Shown: one piece after another, positions 52,965 through 63,202 of the stretch
How positions within the stretch are numbered: position 1 is the first letter of the stretch
Layout of the letters: every line of letters begins with the position of its first letter
Origin: Hymenopus coronatus
Taxonomy: Eukaryota; Arthropoda; Insecta; Mantodea; Hymenopodidae
DNA length: 64,000 nt
NCBI GenBank assembly: GCA_030762935.1
Contig: CM060882.1
Location: 24,309,001 to 24,373,000 of the forward strand
Direction of reading: 5' to 3'
Notes under the pieces: generated by a model
What the model was told of the DNA's origin: nothing
Database searches by the model: none
What the model saw: the letters and a program-made list of their open reading frames with translations, nothing else
Program-made: the position numbers and the translations under genes

Positions 52965-53629
52965 ACAAAATAAATACTAAACGGATGAGAACTTCCTTCC
53001 TTTAAGAAAGGTTAAAGTATTCTAAAATTGAAATCAAAGATAAGAAACGCCTCGGAAATGGTTAACTCCATAAATAATTGTATGTGATATAAATTGTTTG
53101 TTTTGACGAGATCTATATTTTTATATATAGCTTTTTGTCCGTTTCTTACGGTTTATCAGTTATGCAAAAGTCATTCAAAAGAAAGAAAACTGCTGCAAAT
53201 ATTTCTAGAGAACTCAAGATATACCTTTTATTTGTTACATAAGTGTTTTTAATATACGGTATTTCAAGACGGCGCTGTGGCAGACGACTTAGGCGGCCTG
53301 AGTTCGATCCCAAGCGCCCGCATCATATCATTTATTTCCACTCGCTCATGCCTGCTACGGGCCGACCACTTATTCCAGGTTCTTCATCCTGTGGTTATGT
53401 ACCGTTGGCTCCCGACAGGCTTTTGACCCATAAGCACCCGCTTGAAAGTCCTAGGAGGGTGTCAGTCCTACATGTGGGGAGAGTAAGCCGACTACGTATA
53501 TTTTAATCAAAATCGTTAGAGCCATTTTTGAGAAAACCAAAATTTCGATTTTTTTTCCCATGTAAAGGGTAGTTTGGGATAGTCTTTATAATCTTTGTGT
53601 TGCACCCTTGGAAATTGCTGAACGACGAG
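52965..53629 (+). repeat. Family A repeat split by a SINE
   Basis: The left part AATAAATACTAAACGGATGA to TTTAATATACGGTATTTC and the right part from 53493 (TACGTATATTTTAATCAAAA) to GAAATTGCTGAAC flank a SINE at the family's ATACGATATTTTAATC position. Confidence 0.75.
53271..53492 (+). mobile_element. SINE family A, long form
   Basis: The B box GAGTTCGATCCC is intact, and the A-box region ACGGCGCTGTGGCAGACGAC is diverged. The long-form end reads GTCAGTCCTACATGTGGGGA and AGTAAGCCGAC. Imperfect duplicates TACGGTATTT and TACGTATATTT flank it. Confidence 0.8.
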
Positions 53630-53657
53630 ATTGTACTCTTAATAGGTCTAGATGTGT

Positions 53658-53697
53658 GGTCGCCTGCGATGCCACAAGTAGTAAAAGCAGGTGAAAA
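53658..53697 (+). mobile_element. SINE family A, short-form tail fragment
   Basis: GGTCGCCTGCGATGCCACAA followed by GTAGTAAAAGCAGG matches the 3' end of the short form. It lies directly after the family A copy. Confidence 0.65.
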
Positions 53698-53980
53698 CAA
53701 TGTGTGTGTATGTAAATATTCTCATTTTAGTGTAGTTAATTTATAATAATTTCATTGGTTTCATCAAAGCATGCTCGCTCCGCCCGCGTGCGCTATTTTA
53801 ACTCTAATTAGAGAATTTTTGTGTATATGTGTGCGCGCGTGTGCGTGTGTGCTCGCTTCGCTCGCATGCGCTCTTTTAACTTTAGTTAGAGAGAGAGAGA
53901 AAGAGCGAGAGAGTGTGTGTGTTTAAATAAAATATTTTCGTGCAACTTGTTTTCAGTGATTTCTACTGGTTGTTCAAAAT
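53698..53980 (-). repeat. GCATGC-centred tandem repeat, array 1 (inverted)
   Basis: Two to three units carry GCATGCTCGCTCCGCCCGCG and TGCTCGCTTCGCTCGCATGC, with GT microsatellite and AACTCTAATTAGAG segments. The flanking TTTTCAGTGATTTCTACTG is the inverted form of the sequence in array 2 (54890-55290). Confidence 0.7.
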
Positions 53981-54149
53981 AAATAATGTTTTAACATACA
54001 AACATATTTCATGATCGAAAATTGGCATACTGCAGAAGCGTATGCATTTATCAAACTCAGATGTTGTCTGATTACGGTGTTCTTCCTATTTTTATAAACT
54101 CTGCTCGCCAATTTTTTTACATAAAAGGCACCATTTTTATTAATGTATA

Positions 54150-54398
54150 CTTTTTATGTTTTAGCTTAACGTCCATTAACTTTGTTGGTCATATCGGACG
54201 ATGAATGAAATCGGTGATATGGTGCTCAAATGATCTCGAGGTTCAAGGAGCTTAAAGTTACTCAACATTCATCTTCTAAGAAAAAAAACCAGAAAAAAAA
54301 AAAGCTTTATCCGGTAATTCACCCTAAGTGAGATTCAAACTCGCGGCCTCTTGAATGTAGGGCAAACATGCTACCCCCACACAGAGGCGGCCCAAAAG
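54150..54398 (-). mobile_element. SINE family D
   Basis: On the minus strand the head GGCCGCCTCTGTGTGGGGGT and B box GAGTTTGAATCTC lead to a body ending TATGACCAACAAAGTTAATG. It has an A-rich expansion where the 44525 copy has a C run. It sits between the two mirrored arrays. Confidence 0.7.
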
Positions 54399-54889
54399 AC
54401 ACCGTTGTGTAATTGCATAACTCAACCACATAAGCAAACCGAATGCAAAAGAGGAATACAAGCCAACTGAGAGAGAAGAGGAAAATGCAATCCTAATTTT
54501 TTTGTTTTTAATAAAGCACTAAATTAGTAAAGGTACCGCACGACGTCCAGATTGAAATGTTGAAAATACTAACCTGAGCAATAAAAATTCACATGGAGGA
54601 TGTGTCTTGTAATAATTGTGAACACTTTGATTTGCTGTGTCCCGCCCACCCACTCTAATTAAGATATTTTGTTATATACAAAACTCGTCGCAAAATGTAA
54701 ATAACATACTCCATTTTGTAGTTTTTACGAACGCACAACTGTACTGCCAACTTATTCTTTTCACGAATCTCCTGTTCTGTTACGCATGTATTGCTCGTGT
54801 GCTTTGGCAAAACCACTGGAAATGCCTAAAAATTAACTACAAAAATAAAAATAAATTAATTTACACATTAATCTAAACCTAACGTAATA
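54399..54889. other. Unassigned stretch between repeats
   Basis: No exon, RNA or TE motif is recognised. Confidence 0.4.
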
Positions 54890-55290
54890 GAGAGAATACT
54901 GCTTTCGTTCGCATACTTTAGTGAAAGAAGTGGAAGTTACTAAAAGCAAATTCACAAAAATAAATGTATTTACACACACACACCCACCCACACACACACA
55001 CACACTAACCTAGAGCTAACCGAGAGCATGCTCGCTTCGCTTGCATGCTTTAATGAAAACAGTAGAAATGACTAAAATCAAATTAAACGAAAATCAGTTT
55101 ATTTACACAAACACACACTAACCTAGAGCTGACCAAGCGCATGGAGCAAAGCGAGCATGCTTTTCTTTAAAACTGCTAGAAATAAAACAATTATTTACAC
55201 ACACACCACACTCACACACTAACCTATAACTAACGAAATCAGTGAAAATTACTAAAGCTTACACGAAAATGTCTTTATTTACAAATCTGC
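54890..55290 (+). repeat. GCATGC-centred tandem repeat, array 2
   Basis: About four units of 90-130 bp each contain a CA microsatellite, CTAACCTAGAGCTAACC, GCATGCTCGCTTCGCTTGCA (or its inverse) and GAAAACAGTAGAAATGAC. The GCATGC core is nearly self-complementary, and its orientation flips in the third unit (GGAGCAAAGCGAGCATGC). Confidence 0.75.
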
Positions 55291-56089
55291 TCATTTAAAA
55301 AAAATGTCCAAATTAAAACAAACACCAGAGAACTTCTATGAATAATTCTTTAAGTAAAGCATTATTGCTTAAAGCGCACACCTGTAATCCACAGAATTGC
55401 TATAGAATCGCATTTCTTCCTCAGTGCTTAAAAATGTGCAATAATATCAAAGCCGTTAGATGCCAGTATATACGACAGCTTGTCATCTCGCGGTATTATT
55501 TTTTATTACTGTTGGTAGCCTCCACCATAATGAATCATAGAGACGGAAACAACGAAAACGTTATACATGAGCGCTCCTGACGGCCGAGTTTCATATTATA
55601 AAATCTTGATCCCCAAAGGAATGAAGACCAAAATTTTATTGTAGTAGAAGAATATTTCGTTTGAAGCTAAGCTAGTTACTATTTAAATTGTATCTTTATT
55701 TCCCTTTGACTTTGAATGTTTGCTTCAGAGTGAAAAAAAAAAAACAACAAAAAAACAAAAAACAAAAAAATAACAACAACAAAAAAACGATTCTCTTGGA
55801 TTTCGTCAAAAAGTATAAGTTGGCAGTACAATTGTAAGTGCGTGTTAATTACAAAATTGAGACTTTTTGTGTAGCTTAACGTCCTTCCTTTAACCTAGTT
55901 GGTTATATTATATGACCTAGTTGGTCATATGTTGATGAATAATGACAGTTTGGGAGAATGTTCTATATAACAAAACGTCTTAATTTATGGCGGGTAGGTG
56001 GGCTACAGCGTTTCAAAGTGTTGTTAAATATACCTTAAAACTCACTTTTGGTAAGGATATTCATGAATCAGGTTAGTATTTTCAACAGT
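55291..56089. other. Unassigned stretch at the end of duplication unit 1
   Basis: It contains an A-rich low-complexity run (55733-55788) and a remnant resembling the end of SINE D near 55872-55935 (two GACCTAGTTGGTCATAT-like repeats). No gene is recognised. Confidence 0.45.
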
Positions 56090-56665
56090 TTCAATCTCGA
56101 CTAATTATGGAAGCCTCACTGAATTTGGCAATGAAAATAATACCTACTGTGGCCCAACACTGCTTATTTCACCATCCCATATCTGACACGTTCATTAAAA
56201 AGCAAACACACACAATCTTCACATGCTAAATGCTATGTTACTCAGAATGTACAAATAAAAAGCCACGAGGAGAAGAAAACGAATGTCTAGAAAGCAAATA
56301 TAAACACAGGCAGAAAAGTACCTATGTAAACACGATTTCTACTTACTATTACAGCAGGTAGTGATGCAAAGCCAGCAAAATATTGAGTTGCATGTCGTCT
56401 AAAAAAGAAAAAGAAACCAGTTGAAATTACTTTCATAGAAACAAAACATCACCGTTATTTCTAGCTGCGGTTGTTTTATCGAGGGATCGCGTTCGATATG
56501 GAAAACAATTGATAAATGGATCATTAGCAGGCTCTGAAAACAAAGGTGGCAATGCTTGTTCGCGTTTTATAATTTATCGTTTATTAGCTTAATGGATTAT
56601 TGTAATTTTATTATTTTCTACTTTGATTAAAAATAATGAATTGCTATGTTGAAGCAAATGAGAAG
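56090..56665. repeat. Right copy of the duplicated non-coding block (unit 2)
   Basis: It is the partner of 23045-23660, displaced by 33,053 bp at the ATTAAAAAGC landmark. Estimated identity is 75-80% with many small indels, so the duplication is old. It marks the start of the second unit leading to caspase copy 2. Confidence 0.75.
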
Positions 56666-56669
56666 TTTT

Positions 56670-57376
56670 ATGATAAACATCCTAATGTGATATATTCACA
56701 TGCGTTTCTCTACCTATACTATAACAAACTAATGTTGCAAAGCTTATCCTTCTATGTCATTCTCATCGTGATAGACATTAGCAGAACTGCGTTCCTTGTA
56801 GGTACAAAAGATAAAGAAGAATACTCCAGACCAAAGCGACAGTCAAATCTTGTAAGAGCCAGTCGCTAGTGATGGTGTTTAAATTCCGTTCAGCTTGCAT
56901 GACCAGCTTAAAAAAGAGGAAAATAAAAGAATAGGGAATGAGGAATTCTCATTTGAAAAAAGTATAAGTATTAAACCAAAATTAGGGAATGTCTAGGAGA
57001 TTTTTAACTCCATAAAATGTATCTGCCATAAATAATGAGTTTCTACAACTTTTACACTTTTTGTGTACTAAGATTTTGTTTATCTCTTACGGTTTACCAG
57101 TTAATCAAAATTCATCCACAATGAAGAGGGCTTTAAGGACTACAGAAAATTCCATGTATTTATTTTATTTGGCTTGTAAATAGTTATAATGTATGATATT
57201 TTAATAAAACTCTTTAGAACTATTTTTGAGAACATCAATAATTCTGAAAAATCTTCTGTTTGAGGTTGTTTGCGGTGGGTGGATTTGTGTGAACATTTTC
57301 TTGTCACATCCTTGGAAAAGCTGAACTAAAAAACCACCTTGGGTGTTTAACCGACTTTTTGTTTTTGAGTTATGTG

Positions 57377-57440
<64 letters not shown>

Positions 57441-57815
57441 TGGGTTTTTATTTATGTCGCTGTTTAACTGTTATGATTCTCAGCGTCTTTATTCTATATT
57501 GGGCGTAAAACACCACTTAATTTGTCTCAGATGCCTCTTTATCAGACTTGAAGAGTTTTACGACAAAGGTTCACCGACTTTAATTCCCTTCCGAAGCAAG
57601 GAAGCATTTTGCACCCGGACAACTCCATCGCCCTCCACTGGGTTTGAACCCGTAACCTTGGGAACTAGAGACTAGTATTTTGCCCCTAAACCACGGAAGA
57701 CGGAACATTACACCAAAATATATAGACACACATAAACGGACCTTTTTCTATAGCGATACTTTTTGGATTCAGGAGACCTTAAAACATGCATTTCAGGTGA
57801 AGTATCAGTTGCAAA
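56670..57815 (+). repeat. Family A repeat with SINE insertion
   Basis: It begins CTAATGTGATATATTCACAT and is interrupted at about 57440 just after a CA tract of about 30 units (57379-57439). It resumes at about 57704 (CACATAAACGGACCTTTTTC) and ends in TTTCAGGTGAAGTATCAG. It is probably the same ancestral insertion as 23650-24269. Confidence 0.75.
57441..57703 (-). mobile_element. SINE family B, diverged
   Basis: On the minus strand it has the B box GGGTTCAAACCC. The body reads CCTTGCTTCGGAAGGGAATT and CAAGTCTGATAAAGAGGC, and the end has ATAACAGTTAAAC. The A-box region reads TTAGGGGCAAAATACTAG. Confidence 0.75.
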
Positions 57816-58100
57816 AAAGAATGTGATGTATCCCATTCTCAATCTGCCTAATCTGCAAAGGAACTATTGTTTTCAAAATGGTCTTCATGCTAATCGAAAT
57901 AAATATTAGCAGAAATAATTTTATTATACGAGGCACAAGGGAATAAGAGAATACGGTTCACTAGGCTAAATCAGTGGTAATTTAGAGCTGGTGCTATGTG
58001 AAGAAATTGAAATTACTTTGTCTTTGAATGGGCAGGCTGAAAAAATTCTATTTAAAAAAAAATATAGGTAAGTATTGGAAAATATAACTCAAGCTAATTA
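57816..58100 (+). repeat. Family A 5' part
   Basis: AAAAAAGAATGTGATGTATC to GTAAGTATTGGAAAATATAA, followed by an ATT microsatellite (58102-58122). Confidence 0.65.
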
Positions 58101-59186
58101 TTATTATTATTATTATTATTAAATATTCTATCCGAAAAAGTAAATGCCGAATGTTATTTCTGAAAAATTACTCCCAAATTACAAGGTACCTAGATGCCGT
58201 AGTGAGTTTTCTGTAGCATTACCTTTAGATTAAACAGTTAAAATAAATGTTACAGGAAGACGACACACACAAGCACCACTCTATCGGGACCCGCTTTCCT
58301 GTGCTTTCGAGATAGGGCTCCTTAAGGAAACTCTCGTAGGTTCGGAGCTAGTGGGTTGGGCCCGGTAGGAAACGCTCAAACTGGAACCGTTAAGGACCCT
58401 GTGAAAGCTTGCGGACGTCGTTAGCCGGATCTGGTCGCTCTTCGAGTCTCTCCCTCCCTGGGGTCACATAAGTCTTTGAGAGCCCCAAGGGCCTACGTAC
58501 GGTGCTCTGTCCGTGAGTAATCCTACTCCTGATCCTATCATCATACCTTCTAAACGACAATAAGTAGTACATACAAACGTTCGCCTTGCAGGTTCACTAT
58601 TGGCAAAATTACCGTACTATATCCAGCTGCTTGCCAAAATTAAATGTTTAAACATATTTATAACAAGGGAACTTTATATGTTACTTTTACATTCCTCTAC
58701 AAACTATTCTTACAAAGCATTATTTATTTAACTTCTCACCAACGTGAGTTGCCAGATAACGGCAAAGTATAACAAACAGAACATAATTTTACAAAGGTAC
58801 TATACATTGAAAAGATAATTCCAGTTAAACAAAAACAAAGAAAAGTGGAATTACAAATCATAACAATGAAAGTGTTTAACAATACGATATACAAGTAAAA
58901 AGTACAATGTTTGTAATACAAAATATTTGATGACTTCAATAATATAAAATGGACCTATGAATAAAATGATTGTACAAAACTGTTAGACTTAACCTAGTAT
59001 ATCTTGTAGAGCATTTATTTATATAGTTACAACCTATAATAGTGGTTTCTGAAAGTTTGAAGTGTTTCTTTAATGACTAACAAGGCTATGATTTTGAGTT
59101 TCTACTTCTAGTTAAGCAAGATAAGTTTTCTATTATACTTAGATATTCTATTAGGCATAAGAATACAGTCAGGTTTATAATAAAAA
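58101..59186. other. Unassigned stretch
   Basis: It has a short ATT array at the left and a GC-richer part at 58290-58550 with no coding motif. A possible family A scrap (CTACAAACTATTCTTACAAA) lies near 58700. Nothing else is recognised. Confidence 0.4.
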
Positions 59187-59337
59187 AAGATTGATGTTGT
59201 TTCATTCACACAACATTCTCTACACCTCTGTAACAAATTATTGTTAAGAAGCTTATTCTTCTATCTACTTCATGATAATCAAGATAAACGTTACCAGGAA
59301 TTGTCCTTATTACTTGGTTCCTTGAAAGTAGAAGGGA
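59187..59337 (+). repeat. Family A 5' tip
   Basis: AAAGATTGATGTTGTTTCAT to CTTGAAAGTAGAAGGG, cut by the start of the next unit in the same orientation. Confidence 0.75.
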
Positions 59338-60195
59338 AAAATCTAATGTGTTTCATTCACATGATGTCCTTTAGCTGTTTGGTAAACAAACCTTTTATTC
59401 AAAACATTAATCTGTTATCTACACCATGCTAATCAATATAAACATAAGCAGAACTGGTCTTGTTACTAGCTTCCTTGTAAGTATAAAGGAAATAAGAAAA
59501 TGGATAGGCTAAAGCGATACTCTCATCCGTTGAAAGCCAGTCGCTTTGTGAAACAATTGAAATTCCAATCTCTTTGCTTTCCAGGAGTAAACAAACGAGA
59601 AATAATAAGGAAGATGTCTTCCCTTTTGAGAAAAGTGGCTCAAAATTGAAACCAATAATCCGTGTAATTTAATAAGATCTACAGTTTTTGTGTAGTAAGT
59701 TTTTGTATATCTCTTACGGTTTGCCAGTTATATAAAAGTCATTCAGAATGAAGAGGTCTTCAGAAAGTATTCCCAGAAAACTCATGATATTCACTTCCTT
59801 AGTCATAAGAATATCTTAAACATAATATATTCTAATCAAAATCGTTAGAGCCATTTTTGAAAAAAATCAACATTTTTGAAATATATTCCATGTATAGGGT
59901 AGTTGTGGGGGGAGAGAGTTTCTTCAAAATCTTCGTGTCCCATCCTTGGAAGATACTCAACTTAAACACCAACTTTGGTACTTAACCGACTTTTTGTTTT
60001 TGAGCTGTGCTGCCCACAGACACACTCAAACACACATAAACACACAAACGGACCTTTTCTAAGAGTGCTTTTTTGGATTCAGGGGATCCCAAAGCATGCA
60101 TTTTCAATGAAATCTCGGTATTGAATTTTTGGATGGGATACAATACCTTCTCTATACACTATTGCATAGTGTGTGTAGAGAAAGTAATAAGCATG
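59338..60195 (+). repeat. Family A repeat, full length
   Basis: It runs from AAAATCTAATGTGTTTCATT to TGTGTAGAGAAAGTAATAAG. The hairpin has a shortened centre (CTATTGCATAGTG). Confidence 0.85.
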
Positions 60196-60199
60196 TCGC

Positions 60200-60690
60200 T
60201 ATGTGATTCACGAGAAAAATGAATAGTGAAATGTAAAACTGTTTGAAAATTCAAACTAATGGCAAATAATATATTGTTAAAAGATAATGCGGAAAAACGG
60301 TACATAAACTGTATACATTACACGGTTCTAAATATTTTGTGTAATAAGATTTTATCTGTCTCTTACGTTTTCTCTCAGTGATCCAACATGAAGAGGACTT
60401 CACAAGCTATTCCCAAAAAATTCTAGTTCAGCGTTTTATTTTTCATGCAAATAACTTAAAAAGAAAATGTTTTAATCAAACTCGTTGAATTAATAAAATA
60501 AATTCAAGTTAATGATTGTTTGTGGTGTGAATTTTCTTAAAAATATTCTAAGACCCTTAACTTAAATTCTAAGTTTGGTATTTAACCGACATATCACACT
60601 AATCTTTTTCTGAAAATGTCTTTCTTTTGGGGGGAATGAGGATTCTGGGAACTTGAAAACTTGTGTTTGCAATGAAATTTCAGTGTAAAT
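60200..60690 (+). repeat. Family A repeat, strongly diverged
   Basis: It is recognisable only in order: GTATACATTACACGG, TTTTATCTGTCTCTTACG, AAGCTATTCCCAAAAAATTC, TAAGTTTGGTATTTAACCGA. It is one of the oldest copies here. Confidence 0.55.
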
Positions 60691-61020
60691 GTAAATCCTA
60701 ACTTTAAATTTAATTTGTTTTCCTCCAGCATAATTTCTTTTGAGATTCTTATCGAAAAAAGAAGATTGAATTAGGTTTTAAGTTTAATTAACTAGTTCAA
60801 TTAAAATTATTTTGTCTTTAATATTTTAATGAATATTGATTTTAGGAGAATTTTTTTTCACGGTCTTCAATAATTTTTTCTTAATAAAATGCTTGAATGG
60901 CATGCTATACTGCCTGTGATTACCACATTAAGTAAACTTTGGTTTAAAGATTCCGGTGTCATGTCCAAGTTTTAAAATGCATAATTCAAAATATTCCGCT
61001 TGTTTTCTCTTCATTTTCTT
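60691..61020. other. Unassigned AT-rich stretch
   Basis: No recognisable feature. Confidence 0.4.
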
Positions 61021-61318
61021 GTTTCTCAATTAACCCTCCTCGGATGTTAAGCCACCCAGCGCCTGAGGTCTGCTGAGGAGCAGACGATACAACAAGATTA
61101 GCTCGATGTCTGTGTGAGAGTGAGGAAGAAGCTGATATAGCATAACGGTGAAATGGATGAAAAGAAAGGAGGTTATGGAGCAGGTGTTGGATTGAATGGT
61201 GGGGGAAACTAGAGAAACCGGTGAAAGCTCATCCAGACGCCGTTTTGTCCACCACAAACCGCACATGTGGGATAGAGGAGGTGAGGCGAGCGGTCTAACC
61301 CCTCAACTACAGCGGTGA
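61021..61318 (-). mobile_element. SINE family A, long form, nearly full length
   Basis: On the minus strand the A-box region GTAGTTGAGGGGTTAGACCG survives. The B box is eroded (CTATCCCACATGTG), and the body contains TTTGTGGTGGACAAAACGGC and GTTTCCCCCACCATTCAATC. Confidence 0.75.
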
Positions 61319-61363
61319 ACTGTCTGCTTTTCGCTGAAGTAGGATAGAAGTAGGATAAATAAC

Positions 61364-62022
61364 CCCTGACACACCGCTAAACTAGGCAATATGGCGGCCA
61401 TTTTTAACGGTTTCCCTGAGTTTAGCAGATTTTTGAGAACTCTTTTGAGATCATTTTAGGCTGCTGGTAGAGGTATTTCAGGCGCTTTGAATGCATTTTA
61501 GGGATGTATAACAAGCATATTATCACTTTTTGAGACACTTTGAGGACTGAAGATTATGTTATTAAGTAGCTGGTGTCCATTCGAGCAGGTCATCTCTTGT
61601 TCTTACATGCAAATGATGGTCCATTCGAGCAGGTCATCTCTTGTTCTTACATGCAAATGATGTCATCAAGCACCCTCCAGCAGCCCCAAATACGTGCAAT
61701 TCGATGACGACATCCACAAGCAACCGCCAGCCAGCCGAACAGATTTAATCCAGTCCGATGGCGTCTTCAAGCACCATACAGCAGCTCGAACAAGTCTAGA
61801 CCTTCCGGGCTGCTGCTTGATGATGCCAACCGAAAGTGTGAACAAGAGATGACCTGCTGGGATGGATGCTGGCTGCTTTTCAGCTCCAAAAGATGATAAA
61901 ATTCCTGATGGATACTTCTAAACTGCATTAACACCTGAAATATGTCTACTTTGATCCTATAATGTTTGCAATGGAGTGCTAAAAAAAATAGCTATTTCTG
62001 CCCAATTTAGCGGTGTACCAAA
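61364..62022. mobile_element. Long inverted-repeat (foldback) element
   Basis: ACACCGCTAAA near 61371 faces TTTAGCGGTGT near 62008 in inverted form. Further inverted matches run inward: TATTTCAGGCGCTTTGAATG against its diverged inverse near 61940, and AGCAGGTCATCTCTTGTTC (near 61585) against GAACAAGAGATGACCTGCT (61841-61859). Arms of about 250-300 bp fold around a centre near 61690. There is no coding sequence. Confidence 0.65.
61576..61661 (+). repeat. 43-bp direct duplication inside the foldback arm
   Basis: GTCCATTCGAGCAGGTCATC through CATGCAAATGAT occurs twice in a row without difference. The right arm has only one counterpart, so the duplication came after the element formed. Confidence 0.85.
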
Positions 62023-62214
62023 ATCCCCTAACTCATCATACTGGCCGAACACCTTAATTAAAAGTATTTTTCCCATTATTTCTATTTATTAAGAAAACCA
62101 GCCTGCAGACTTACACTAAAATCTCAGGTCGGCATAAGGATATCTAGGAAATGTAAACATATACTTCTGATTAGAGGGTGATTAAAAAAGAATCCTTAAA
62201 AAAACATTGTCATT

Positions 62215-62220
62215 TTTATT
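62215..62220 (-). terminator. Probable polyadenylation signal of caspase copy 2
   Basis: AATAAA on the minus strand, 312 bp beyond the stop codon, at the position aligned with the 28770-28775 signal of copy 1. The whole flank 62170-62520 resembles 28735-29060 (for example CATGTGTTCTGCTATAA versus AATGTGTTCTACCATAA). Confidence 0.5.
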
Positions 62221-62531
62221 TACTTAACTATTTAAAAGAAACCTCATATGCTTTATCGTCATGATAAATTATCGCTTGGAATTTCCCCTAAAGCACACAA
62301 AATTTGCATGTGTTCTGCTATAAAGTTTGGGTAAATAGAGAGCTAAAATTCAAATTAATGTTTTTGAGGTGCTTCATTCCCCATTTAAGAGTCTTGATAT
62401 GATACTTTCGATTCCTGAAAATTTGACTAGTAACTCAAGGAATGCTTAGCAGTTCCTCTAACCCACAGTGGGCACACACAAGAATCGTAAACAAAAATAT
62501 AAAGAGAGAGCAGCTGGTTGGTCTGTGGCCT

Positions 62532-62761
62532 TCAACTGAAGAATACTCTCCGAGTGAGCATGGATGTGAATGAAGGAACCTGCTTCTTGAGGTCCATAAG
62601 TTCATCTTCTGGCACGCTTGAATGGAAATCGGTAGCAACCCGCCGACACACCGATGTGAGTATAGCAAGCAGGTCATCTGTACGCCCATGCTTATCCAGT
62701 TCTTCGCAGAGCACCTGGATAAACCACGAACCGCGATCTGGATCTATCCAGGCAACATACC
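62532..62761 (-). CDS. Caspase copy 2, last exon (p10 subunit)
   Basis: It uses the same acceptor as copy 1 (CTGTTAACAG) and the same phase, giving Gly then YVAWIDPDRGSWFIQVLCEE. It continues DDLLAILTSVCRRVATDFHS and ends KQVPSFTSMLTRRVFFS before the stop at 62534-62532. The 75 codons after the split Gly equal copy 1 in number, with no indel. The family motif SWR is AWI here (ATA where copy 1 has AGA), removing an arginine that contacts substrate in characterised caspases. The frame is otherwise open and conserved. It is either a live paralogue with altered activity or a young pseudogene. Confidence 0.92.
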
Positions 62762-63202
62762 CTGTTAACAGAAAAATAATGGGTCAGAAATCTGGGACTC
62801 AATAGGAATAGCTTTTGTTAAATAAAATCAAAATGTGGCAGAATTCATAGGAACAGCTGGGTATCGCCAGAAATTGTACATAGGAATTGTATTAAGGAAA
62901 TGATGCATGCCTCAGCAGGGTTCGGATCGGTAGAGTCTTATCCGGGTGATAAAATGGTGCATTTGAAAGAAATCATATCCTCAGCTATGCCTCACCAGAA
63001 ATACTACCCTGATGAATGGAATTGCATTTCACAGAAGCATTACCCTATTAATTATATGATACATTTGTTACCGCACAGAGATTCAGCTATAGGTACCTTT
63101 TATTATATCTGTTTATTGCTTGTTAAAGAATTCTCATTCCAGCGCTTGCACTAACTGTACAATGAAGCAAAAAGAAATCGAAGAAGCACGACACAAGATA
63201 TA
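62762..63202 (-). other. Caspase copy 2 last intron, with minisatellite remnants
   Basis: Between about 62895 and 63110 the sequence repeats degenerate versions of the copy 1 intron unit: GATAAAATGGTGCATTTG, TCAGCTATGCCTCACCAGAA, ATTATATGATACATTTGTTA, GAGATTCAGCTAT. There are about two units against about ten in copy 1. No other feature is seen. Confidence 0.6.
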
